17,735 nt of DNA from NCBI GenBank assembly GCA_900751785.1, contig CAADSM010000057.1:1-17735 (forward strand), in the 5' to 3' direction. Positions 1-6,369 of the stretch are shown here, piece by piece. The stretch is from Lachnospiraceae bacterium (GTDB taxonomy: Bacteria; Bacillota; Clostridia; Lachnospirales; Lachnospiraceae). Within the stretch, counting starts at the first letter, position 1. Every line of letters starts with the position of its first letter. Under the pieces are notes generated by a model. It saw only the letters and a list, made by a program, of their open reading frames with translations. It made no database searches and was not told the origin of the DNA. The position numbers and the translations under genes were made by a program.

Positions 1-771
1 ATCAATGGTGGGCCGGTTAGGGGGGCAGCTGTTTTTTTATCCCCACGCGCGGCATATACAGTTGGAGCCGGTCTGGTCCGGGTCTATACGGCGGAAGAGA
101 ACAGGAGCGTTCTGCAGGAACTGCTCCCCGAGGCAGTCATTTCGTGCTGGAGCGGGTATGATGAGGAAGAGCTGGAACGTCTTCTCGACTGGGCGGATGT
201 GGTATGTATCGGATGCGGACTGGGGCAGACTGCTGTGTCAGAGCAGATCCTTATCCATACAGTGCGCAGTGTGAAAAAGCCCTGTGTGATCGACGCAGAC
301 GGACTCAACCTGCTGAGCGGTCACATGGAGCTCCTGGAGCAGACAGAGGGGCCGATCATCCTGACTCCGCATATGCGGGAGATGTCAAGGCTGACGGGAA
401 GAACAGTAGAAGAGATCGCAGACAGAAGGATAGAGATCCTGGATCAGTTTGCGGAAAAATATCCCGCTGTATGCGTCCTCAAGGACAGCAGGACAGTGGC
501 TGCGTGCCGGGGATATCACAAGTTTGTCAATCTGGCCGGAAACAGTGCCATGGCGAAGGCGGGATCAGGTGACGTGCTGGCGGGAGTGATTACAGGGCTT
601 CTCGCGCAGGGAATGGAGCCGTTCCACGGAGCCGCGCTGGGAGTCTGGCTGCATGCATGCGGCGGAGATGCGGCGAGAGAGGAGAAGGGCGCTTACAGCG
701 TCCTGGCCGGCGATCTGATCGACGGGATACAAAAGTGTATAAAAAACGCAGAGGAGTGCATTGAAAAATGA
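1..771 (+). CDS. nnrD: ADP-dependent NAD(P)H-hydrate dehydratase, C-terminal part (5' end outside window)
   Basis: The frame is open from base 1 to the TGA at 769-771, giving 256 visible residues; the start lies upstream. The ribokinase-like NnrD fold is recognised from DADGLNLL, the ILTPHMREM stretch, and near the C-terminus NSAMAKAGSGDVLAG, where the Asp at visible residue 191 is the expected catalytic base. The family uses ADP to dehydrate the damaged hydrated cofactors NADHX and NADPHX back to NADH and NADPH in the cytoplasm. In many Firmicutes this domain is fused behind an NnrE epimerase domain; whether that is so here cannot be seen. The stop overlaps the alr start (ATGA at 768-771), so the two are translationally coupled. 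The first ten visible residues fit the family poorly (see findings). Confidence 0.93.
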   Translation: MNGGPVRGAAVFLSPRAAYTVGAGLVRVYTAEENRSVLQELLPEAVISCWSGYDEEELERLLDWADVVCIGCGLGQTAVSEQILIHTVRSVKKPCVIDADGLNLLSGHMELLEQTEGPIILTPHMREMSRLTGRTVEEIADRRIEILDQFAEKYPAVCVLKDSRTVAACRGYHKFVNLAGNSAMAKAGSGDVLAGVITGLLAQGMEPFHGAALGVWLHACGGDAAREEKGAYSVLAGDLIDGIQKCIKNAEECIEK

Positions 772-1934
772 AACAGTACAGCAGAGTGTATGCAGAGATC
801 GATCTGGATGCCATTGCATATAATATGGAGCAGATGAAGAAGCGGATCGGCGGAGATTCCCGCCTGATCGCGGTCATCAAGACAGATGGATACGGGCATG
901 GGGCCGTGCCTATTGCGAAAATGTTTGAAAGCGTCCCTTATGTATGGGGATATGCGACCGCCTGTATAGGCGAGGCAGTCGTTCTGAGAGATCACGGGAT
1001 CAAAAAACCGATCCTTGTACTTGGCTGTGTGTTCCCCGATGAATATGAAGCGATGGTGCAGAACGAGATCCGGGCGGCTGTTTATACAGAAGAGATGGCG
1101 CAGGGAATCTCTGAGACTGCGGTCAGATTGAATAAAACAGCATACTTTCACATTAAGATCGACACAGGAATGGGGCGGATCGGTTTCCCGGTCAAGGAGG
1201 AGTCGGCAGACGCCATAGAGCGCATCAGCCGCCTGCCGGGCGTATACATGGAGGGAATGTTTACACACTTCGCAAAGGCGGATGAAATAGATAAGACCTA
1301 TACGCTCGTTCAGCATGAAAAGTTTCTCTGGATGAAGCAGATGCTTGAGGAACGGAAGGTTTCCATCCGCTACTTTGACTGTGACAACAGCGCCGGGATC
1401 ATTGATTTCCCGGATATGAAGCATGACCTTGCGAGAGCAGGGATCTCCACATACGGGATGTACCCGTCAGATGAGGTGGATAAAAGCGCTGTGGACCTAA
1501 AGCCCGCGCTCAGGCTGGTGAGCCACGTCAGCTTTGTAAAGGAAGTGGAGCCGGGAACATCCATCAGCTATGGCGGGACCTTTACGGCTCCGAAAAAGAT
1601 GCGGATCGCAACCATACCTGTGGGGTACGGCGACGGCTATCCGCGCTCGCTCTCTAATAAAGGCGAGGTGCTGATCCGGGGAAAACGCGCGAAGATACTC
1701 GGAAGAGTCTGCATGGATCAGTTCATGGTCGATGTGACAGATATCCCCGAGGCCGGCTTTATGGACGAAGCCGTTCTGATCGGAGCGGACGGAGAAGACA
1801 GGATCACAGTGGAGGAGCTTGCGGATTTAAGCGGAAGGTTCAACTACGAGTTCGTATGCTGTCTCGGAAAAAGGATCCCGCGTCAGTATCGCTCTGGCGG
1901 CAGGATCGTAGAACAGATCGATTTCTTTTCATAG
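768..1934 (+). CDS. alr: Alanine racemase
   Basis: The 388-residue product has the length and motifs of a fold-type III PLP alanine racemase, which interconverts L- and D-alanine to supply peptidoglycan synthesis in the cytoplasm. Lys38 in VIKTDGYGHGA is the PLP-binding lysine. The usual KANAYGHG is varied to KTDGYGHG, but the lysine and GYGHG core are kept. Tyr268 in SISYGGTF is the opposing catalytic base, followed by VGYGDGYPR and GRVCMDQFMVDV of the C-terminal beta domain. The start ATG overlaps the nnrD stop, with GAGGAG at 751-756 as ribosome site. The nnr-alr-mazF order resembles the B. subtilis alr-ndoAI-ndoA locus, except for the antitoxin. Confidence 0.96.
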   Translation: MKQYSRVYAEIDLDAIAYNMEQMKKRIGGDSRLIAVIKTDGYGHGAVPIAKMFESVPYVWGYATACIGEAVVLRDHGIKKPILVLGCVFPDEYEAMVQNEIRAAVYTEEMAQGISETAVRLNKTAYFHIKIDTGMGRIGFPVKEESADAIERISRLPGVYMEGMFTHFAKADEIDKTYTLVQHEKFLWMKQMLEERKVSIRYFDCDNSAGIIDFPDMKHDLARAGISTYGMYPSDEVDKSAVDLKPALRLVSHVSFVKEVEPGTSISYGGTFTAPKKMRIATIPVGYGDGYPRSLSNKGEVLIRGKRAKILGRVCMDQFMVDVTDIPEAGFMDEAVLIGADGEDRITVEELADLSGRFNYEFVCCLGKRIPRQYRSGGRIVEQIDFFS

Positions 1935-2005
1935 AGAAAACAGACTCCGTCTCTGACCATACAATTTCAACTGAATACATCCGACAAAACTGGAAATACT
2001 GAAGT

Positions 2006-2107
2006 ATGCTTTCCATTAACAAAGGGAAGCTCAAGTATGAAAAACAGCGGCATTCCGGCGCGGATGCAGATCTGCACTATGCGAACGCCGTGAAAATCGG
2101 AGTGTGA
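2006..2107 (+). CDS. Small ORF (33 codons) between alr and the MazF-type toxin; unrecognised
   Basis: ATG at 2006 to TGA at 2105-2107, in the position where an antitoxin gene would normally lie. The translation begins MLSINKGKLKYEK and ends HYANAVKIGV. It is too short for the roughly 90-residue ribbon-helix-helix antitoxin of B. subtilis EndoA and shows no motif I recognise. The upstream ribosome site is weak, and an in-frame stop (2000-2002) sits just before the ATG. It ends 6 bp before the toxin start. It could be a real small peptide, a remnant of an antitoxin gene, or chance. Nothing in the other frames of the 1935-2113 gap looks better. Confidence 0.28.
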   Translation: MLSINKGKLKYEKQRHSGADADLHYANAVKIGV

Positions 2108-2113
2108 AAAAAA

Positions 2114-2461
2114 TTGGTGATCAGACGCGGAGATATCTATTATGCCGATTTAAGTCCGGTCGTGGGGTCTGAGCAGGGCGGGATCCGCCCGGTGCTCGTT
2201 ATCCAGAATAATGTCGGGAACCGCCACAGTCCCACGATCATCTGTGCGGCTATCACATCAAAGATGAACAAGGCGAAGCTGCCTACCCATATAGAGATCA
2301 GTGCAAAAAATTATAAGATCGTAAAAAATTCGGTCATACTCCTGGAACAGATCAGGACGATAGACAAAAAGCGCCTGAAAGAGTATGTCTGCCATATCGA
2401 TCCTGCGATGATGAGGAAAGTGGACGAGGCAATCTGCATCAGTCTTGAGCTTCCTACATAA
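2114..2461 (+). CDS. mazF: MazF/PemK/EndoA-family mRNA interferase
   Basis: The 115-residue product is a close match in length and sequence to B. subtilis EndoA, a sequence-specific single-strand endoribonuclease. It carries [20 protein letters not shown] near the N-terminus, then [12 protein letters not shown] and [16 protein letters not shown]. Counting from the TTG at 2114, Arg25 and Thr48 fall exactly where the EndoA active-site residues lie, which supports TTG over the GTG one codon later. GGAG at 2099-2102 is a plausible ribosome site. A ribbon-helix-helix antitoxin would be expected immediately upstream, but only a 33-codon ORF is there. The gene is probably cotranscribed with alr and ends at the nested hairpin 2467-2541. 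Confidence 0.93.
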   Translation: MVIRRGDIYYADLSPVVGSEQGGIRPVLVIQNNVGNRHSPTIICAAITSKMNKAKLPTHIEISAKNYKIVKNSVILLEQIRTIDKKRLKEYVCHIDPAMMRKVDEAICISLELPT

Positions 2462-2466
2462 GACGC

Positions 2467-2541
2467 AGCAGATCTGCCGTGGTCAAGCAGCCGCTGTCTG
2501 CGTTATCGTTCACAGCGGCCATAAGGGATGACAGATCTGCT
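2467..2541 (+). terminator. Nested hairpin downstream of mazF (probable terminator)
   Basis: An outer perfect 10-bp pair, AGCAGATCTG (2467-2476) with CAGATCTGCT (2532-2541), encloses an inner perfect 8-bp pair, GCCGCTGT (2490-2497) with ACAGCGGC (2512-2519). The U-tract after it is poor (TTCTTT, 2541-2546), so it is not a textbook intrinsic terminator. It does separate two transcription units, because a promoter begins three bases after the outer arm. Confidence 0.55.
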
Positions 2542-2543
2542 TC

Positions 2544-2572
2544 TTTACAGATTGTAAAAAGAATGCTAAAAT
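2544..2572 (+). promoter_or_regulatory. Sigma-A-type promoter for yebC operon
   Basis: TTTACA (2544-2549), a 17-bp spacer, then TAAAAT (2567-2572) preceded by TGC, giving an extended -10. Transcription would begin near 2579, leaving a leader of about 60 nt before yebC. Confidence 0.7.
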
Positions 2573-2639
2573 TGTATGGCGTAATATGGGTTTTACAGAA
2601 ATCTTATGATCATAGAAAGAAAAAGGAGAATCAAAAGAC

Positions 2640-3371
2640 ATGTCAGGACATTCTAAATTCGCGAATATCAAGCACAAAAAAGAGAAAAATGATGCTGCCA
2701 AGGGTAAGATCTTCACAAAGATCGGCCGTGAGCTGGCGGTTGCCGTGAAGGAAGGCGGCGGTGCGGATCCGGCAAACAACAGCAGGCTCCGCGATGTTAT
2801 CGCGAAGGCAAAGTCAAACAATATGCCAAACGATACGATCGAGAGAAATATCAAGAAAGCAGCGGGAGAGGGCTCTGCAGATAATTACGAGCATATTACA
2901 TATGAGGGTTACGGCCCGAATGGAACGGCGATCATCGTCAAGACGCTGACAGACAACAAGAACAGAACAGCGTCCAATGTAAGAAATGCATTTACAAAAG
3001 GAAGCGGAAATGTAGGCACCCCGGGCTGCGTTTCTTTCATGTTTGACGAGAAAGGGCAGATCTTCGTTGCCAAGGAAGACTGCTCCATGGACGCAGATGA
3101 GCTGATGATGCTTGCGCTGGATGCGGGTGCAGAGGACTTCAGCGAGGACGAAGAGAGCTTCGAGATACTGACTGATCCGGATTCCTTCAGTGATGTACGC
3201 CTGAAACTGGAAGAGGCCGGGATCGCGATGGCATCTGCAGAAGTGACGATGATCCCTCAGACTTACGTGGAGCTCACGAACGAGGAGGATATCAAAAATA
3301 TCCAGAAAACACTGGATCTTCTTGAAGAGGATGACGATGTTCAGGATGTATACCACAACTGGAACGAATAG
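2640..3371 (+). CDS. yebC: YebC/TACO1-family protein
   Basis: The 243-residue product has the full YebC length and the signature start [22 protein letters not shown], followed by [37 protein letters not shown] and GCVSFMF. The family is often annotated as a DNA-binding transcriptional regulator. More recent work on YebC/TACO1 supports a role on the ribosome in translating polyproline-type stretches, so the regulator label should be treated with care. AAGGAG at 2623-2628 is the ribosome site. It is first in a likely three-gene operon with the CFI-box gene and metY, driven from the promoter at 2544-2572. The acidic C-terminus ([15 protein letters not shown]) is typical. Confidence 0.95.
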   Translation: MSGHSKFANIKHKKEKNDAAKGKIFTKIGRELAVAVKEGGGADPANNSRLRDVIAKAKSNNMPNDTIERNIKKAAGEGSADNYEHITYEGYGPNGTAIIVKTLTDNKNRTASNVRNAFTKGSGNVGTPGCVSFMFDEKGQIFVAKEDCSMDADELMMLALDAGAEDFSEDEESFEILTDPDSFSDVRLKLEEAGIAMASAEVTMIPQTYVELTNEEDIKNIQKTLDLLEEDDDVQDVYHNWNE

Positions 3372-3410
3372 AACAGCTCTATATAATAGAAGAAAGGTGT
3401 GATCCGTGGC

Positions 3411-4163
3411 GTGGAGATCAATGTACTCAAGGAACAAATGATAACTCTGTACAAAGAGACCATGACATATAAGTTTGATAAAGAGACTTACGAGTCGGAA
3501 ATAGAGAAACTGAAGAAAAAATACCGTGATCTTTTAAATGACATCGCGGAAGCCTGTGAGTCATCGGAAGAAATCCCCGGAGAGCTTATATCATGCATTC
3601 CGGATTATGTATCCGAAGAACTGCGCACAGCCGGATCAAAGAGGAAAAAGGAACTTGCCGCGCTGGATCACAAGCTGAATATGGTCTCCTTTTTCATGCC
3701 GCTGATCGGCGAAGCTCCGTCGGACAGGGCGAAGGAGCTTACCAGACAGATGACTGATGCATGGAACAAAAAAATGTCTGGGAACAAGATCGGGCATTCT
3801 ACATACGAGAGCATCAACGGTGGTTTCAGGAGAGGACTTTCCTGCTACATTTCCACAGCTGTATACAGGAGCCTGAACAAGCCGGATGACTGCTATGAGC
3901 TGACAACGCTGAGAAAATACAGGGATACCTATCTCATGGAAAGTGAAGAGGGAAGAGAGATCGTAAAGGAGTATTATAATATCGCTCCTACGATCGTCAA
4001 GCGGATCGGGCGCAGAGAGAACGCGGATGAGATCTATCACGGAATATGGGACAGTTATCTCGAACCTTGCATCCGTCTGATCGAGACGGACAAAAAGGAA
4101 GAGTGCAGGGATTTGTACATTACTATGGTCAGGACACTGGAAAAAGAATATCTATATTCATAG
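3411..4163 (+). CDS. CFI-box C-terminal domain protein of unknown function
   Basis: A soluble protein of about 250 residues with no signal peptide or membrane segment. Residues 1-140 are charged and helical, with likely coiled coil around KETYESEIEKLKKKYRDLL. From Cys145 the sequence CYISTAVYRSLNKPDDCYEL, then TLRKYRDTYL, EYYNIAPTIV and the terminal helices match what I know as the CFI-box C-terminal domain. Four Cys occur in it (145, 161, 220, 232), which could bind metal or disulfide-bond. The start is uncertain: GTG at 3411 has AAAGGTG 11 bp upstream, GTG at 3399 abuts the ribosome site too closely, and ATG at 3438 is also possible. It lies 12 bp upstream of metY and is surely cotranscribed. 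No function is assigned. Confidence 0.85.
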   Translation: MEINVLKEQMITLYKETMTYKFDKETYESEIEKLKKKYRDLLNDIAEACESSEEIPGELISCIPDYVSEELRTAGSKRKKELAALDHKLNMVSFFMPLIGEAPSDRAKELTRQMTDAWNKKMSGNKIGHSTYESINGGFRRGLSCYISTAVYRSLNKPDDCYELTTLRKYRDTYLMESEEGREIVKEYYNIAPTIVKRIGRRENADEIYHGIWDSYLEPCIRLIETDKKEECRDLYITMVRTLEKEYLYS

Positions 4164-4175
4164 GAGGAAGAGCAG

Positions 4176-5450
4176 ATGAGCAACTACAAGATCGAAACGA
4201 AATGTATACAGTCCGGATATGAGCCGGGAAATGGAGAGGCGCGTGTGCTTCCGATCTACCAGAGCACGACCTTCCGCTATACCAGCAGTGAGCAGATGGG
4301 CAGACTTTTTGACCTGGAGGAGTCGGGATATTTTTATACCAGGCTCCAGAACCCGACGAATGACGCGGTGGCTGCAAAGATCTGCGATCTGGAGGGCGGC
4401 GTTGCTGCCATGCTGACTTCCTCTGGCCAGGCGGCTAATTTCTACGCGATCATGAATATCGCACAGGCAGGAGACCACATTGTGTGTGCTTCCGCTCTTT
4501 ATGGCGGGACATATAATCTCTACGCGCACACTATCAAAAAGATGGGCGTGGACGCCACATTCGTAGACCCGGACTGCACCCCGGAAGAACTGGAGGCTGC
4601 ATTTCAGGATAACACGAAGGCGGTATTCGGTGAATCCATCGCCAATCCGGCCCTTGTAGTCCTGGATTTTGAGAAATTCGCCGCTGCTGCGCACAGGCAC
4701 GGTGTTCCGCTGATCGTGGACAATACTTTTGCCACACCGATCAACTGCCGTCCTTTCGAGTGGGGCGCAGATATCGTGACACATTCAACGACAAAATATA
4801 TGGACGGCCATGCTGCCTGCGTGGGCGGAGCGATCGTCGACAGCGGAAACTTCGACTGGGAGGCATATGGGGATAAATTCCCGGGACTGACCACTCCCGA
4901 TGAGACCTATCACGGGATTGTCTACACGAAGAAATTCGGAAAAGGCGCTTATATCACAAAGGCAACTGCACAGCTCATGCGCGATCTCGGATCCATCCAG
5001 GCGCCGCAGAATGCATTCCTCCTCAATATCGGACTTGAGACGCTCCACTTGAGGATGCCCCGCCATTGTGAGAACGCGCTGAAGGTCGCACAGTACCTGC
5101 AGTCTCACGAGAAGGTTGCGTGGGTGAGCTATCCGTCCCTGCCGGGCGACAAGTATTATGACCTGGCTCAGAAGTATATGCCGAACGGCACATGCGGAGT
5201 CCTTACCTTCGGCCTGAAAGGCGGAAGAGACGCTGCAGTCGAGATGATGGACAAGCTGAAGCTGGTGGCGATCGTGACACACGTTGCGGATGCAAGGAGC
5301 TGTGTCCTCCATCCGGCAAGCCACACACACCGCCAGATGAATGAGCAGGAGCTGCTTGAGGCAGGAGTACAGCCGGATCTGATCCGTTTCAGTGTCGGAA
5401 TCGAGAATGCAGACGACATCATTGCCGATGTAGAACAGGCATTGCGATAG
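4176..5450 (+). CDS. metY: O-acetylhomoserine aminocarboxypropyltransferase (sulfhydrylase)
   Basis: The 424-residue product is a PLP enzyme of the Cys/Met metabolism family, at the length typical of MetY. It makes homocysteine from O-acetyl-L-homoserine and sulfide in the cytoplasm. Visible features are LPIYQSTTFRY, YFYTRLQNPTNDAV, TSSGQAANFYAI for phosphate binding, VDNTFATPINCRPFEWGAD, and Lys207 in HSTTKYMDGH as the PLP lysine. The C-terminal HVADARSCVLHPASHTH motif is also characteristic. TAGGAGGAAG at 4163-4172 is the ribosome site and overlaps the upstream stop. Only 12 bp separate it from the CFI-box gene, so there is no room for an S-box or T-box leader; any sulfur control must act at the operon promoter. 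A methionine gamma-lyase or cystathionine synthase activity is less likely on sequence. Confidence 0.93.
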   Translation: MSNYKIETKCIQSGYEPGNGEARVLPIYQSTTFRYTSSEQMGRLFDLEESGYFYTRLQNPTNDAVAAKICDLEGGVAAMLTSSGQAANFYAIMNIAQAGDHIVCASALYGGTYNLYAHTIKKMGVDATFVDPDCTPEELEAAFQDNTKAVFGESIANPALVVLDFEKFAAAAHRHGVPLIVDNTFATPINCRPFEWGADIVTHSTTKYMDGHAACVGGAIVDSGNFDWEAYGDKFPGLTTPDETYHGIVYTKKFGKGAYITKATAQLMRDLGSIQAPQNAFLLNIGLETLHLRMPRHCENALKVAQYLQSHEKVAWVSYPSLPGDKYYDLAQKYMPNGTCGVLTFGLKGGRDAAVEMMDKLKLVAIVTHVADARSCVLHPASHTHRQMNEQELLEAGVQPDLIRFSVGIENADDIIADVEQALR

Positions 5451-5456
5451 AAAAGA

Positions 5457-5494
5457 ATGGTATGGATGCATACAACCGCATCCATGCCATTTTT
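5457..5494 (+). terminator. Intrinsic terminator after metY
   Basis: Thirteen-base arms at 5457-5469 and 5478-5490 pair with one G-U wobble around an 8-nt loop (ATACAACC). The right arm runs straight into TTTTT (5490-5494). It ends the yebC operon seven bases after the metY stop. Confidence 0.88.
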
Positions 5495-5531
5495 CCATGT
5501 CTTCCGGAGAAATACGGGATGCTTTTCCCTG

Positions 5532-5587
5532 TATAAAATGTCCGCCCGTTCCAAATAATATGGACAGCCGATCAGGCGGAAAGGAGG
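5532..5587 (+). promoter_or_regulatory. Leader of tepA: weak promoter candidate, hairpin and ribosome site
   Basis: TATAAA at 5532-5537 is a fair -10 box, but no good -35 hexamer is seen 16-18 bp upstream. Within the leader TCCGCC (5541-5546) can pair with GGCGGA (5575-5580), which abuts the strong ribosome site AAAGGAGG (5580-5587). This could modulate access to the ribosome site. The evidence is weak. Confidence 0.3.
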
Positions 5588-5596
5588 AGATGGAGA

Positions 5597-6325
5597 ATGG
5601 AGAAAGAGACAAAGGGAACGGAAGAAGCCCAGAATGAGAGAAATCAGGAGAATGAAGAGATCAAGGAAATGGGAACGCTCGATCTGGCAAAGAAGAGCGG
5701 GAGACATGGGATCAAGCTCCTGACGATCATCGGGGAGATCGAAGGGCATGAGGCTGTTTCCGGCAATACAAAGGCTACAAAATATGAGCATCTTCTTCCG
5801 AGGCTGGCAGAGATGGAGGAAGATCCCGAGACGGAGGGGATCCTGATCCTGCTGAACACGCTCGGAGGCGATGTGGAGGCAGGACTGGCGATCGCTGAGA
5901 TGATCGCGTCGCTGAGCAAGCCCACAGTGTCGCTTGTGCTCGGCGGGAGTCATTCCATAGGCGGTCCGCTTGCTGTTTCTGCTGATTATTCTTTTATTGT
6001 TCCGACAGGGACAATGATCGTGCATCCGGTGCGGTCCACCGGCATGTTCATCGGAGTGATCCAGAGCTATCGAAACATGGAGAGGACGCAGGACAGGATC
6101 GCGCGCTTTATTTCCGAGCATTCCAGGATCTCACAGGAGAGGCTGGTGGAGCTCATGCTGGATTCCACACAGCTCGTAAAAGACGTTGGGACTATGCTTG
6201 AGGGGGAGGACGCAGTGAGCGAGGGGCTGATCGACGAGGTTGGAGGGATCAGCCAGGCTCTTGCCAAACTGCATGATATGATCAGTGAACGCCGCAAAAA
6301 TACTGATGACACATTTTTCAAATAA
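5597..6325 (+). CDS. tepA: ClpP-class protease-like protein, TepA homologue
   Basis: The 242-residue product belongs to the ClpP/crotonase fold and resembles B. subtilis TepA (translocation-enhancing protein). After a charged, mostly acidic N-terminal 40 residues come TIIGEIEGHE, LNTLGGDVEAGLAIAEMIA, LGGSHSIGGPLAVSADY, MIVHPVRSTG, and finally AVSEGLIDEVGG. By alignment to ClpP, Ser120 (in SHSIGG) and His143 (in VHPVR) take the nucleophile and base positions; I could not place the third triad residue with confidence. The TepA role is only inferred from family and from position before ftsK/spoIIIE, as in Bacillus. The start ATG is 9 bp after AAAGGAGG; an out-of-frame ATG at 5590 is too close to that site. 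No terminator follows. Confidence 0.88.
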   Translation: MEKETKGTEEAQNERNQENEEIKEMGTLDLAKKSGRHGIKLLTIIGEIEGHEAVSGNTKATKYEHLLPRLAEMEEDPETEGILILLNTLGGDVEAGLAIAEMIASLSKPTVSLVLGGSHSIGGPLAVSADYSFIVPTGTMIVHPVRSTGMFIGVIQSYRNMERTQDRIARFISEHSRISQERLVELMLDSTQLVKDVGTMLEGEDAVSEGLIDEVGGISQALAKLHDMISERRKNTDDTFFK

Positions 6326-6334
6326 TGCTATACT
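6306..6334 (+). promoter_or_regulatory. Sigma-A-type promoter for ftsK operon, inside the tepA 3' end
   Basis: ATGACA (6306-6311), 17 bp, then TATACT (6329-6334) preceded by TGC as an extended -10. The -35 and most of the spacer lie in the last codons and stop of tepA. Transcription would begin near 6341, just upstream of the GGGGGA ribosome site of ftsK. Confidence 0.7.
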
Positions 6335-6369
6335 AGATTTAATATGTGTAATTAGCAAGGGGGAATTAT

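Noticed and set aside
693..1424. Minus-strand ORF of 243 codons opposite alr
   Set aside because: It mirrors the codon pattern of alr, and its translation shows no family feature.
1981..2010. Possible promoter upstream of mazF (CCGACA, 18 bp, TATGCT)
   Set aside because: Both boxes match only four of six bases and the gene can be read from alr; kept out of the annotation.
2479..2748. Plus-strand ORF of 89 codons before and over the yebC start
   Set aside because: It runs through the hairpin and promoter region and then out of frame over yebC; it has no ribosome site and no motif.
4164..4175. Search for an S-box, T-box or other sulfur riboswitch before metY
   Set aside because: Only 12 bp separate metY from the upstream gene, and the yebC leader (about 60 nt) shows no such structure.
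5168..6121. Long minus-strand ORF (317 codons) across metY 3' end and tepA
   Set aside because: It opposes two clear genes and the terminator between them, contains no recognisable motif, and is rich in Ser/Cys/His as expected of antisense reading of GC-balanced coding DNA.
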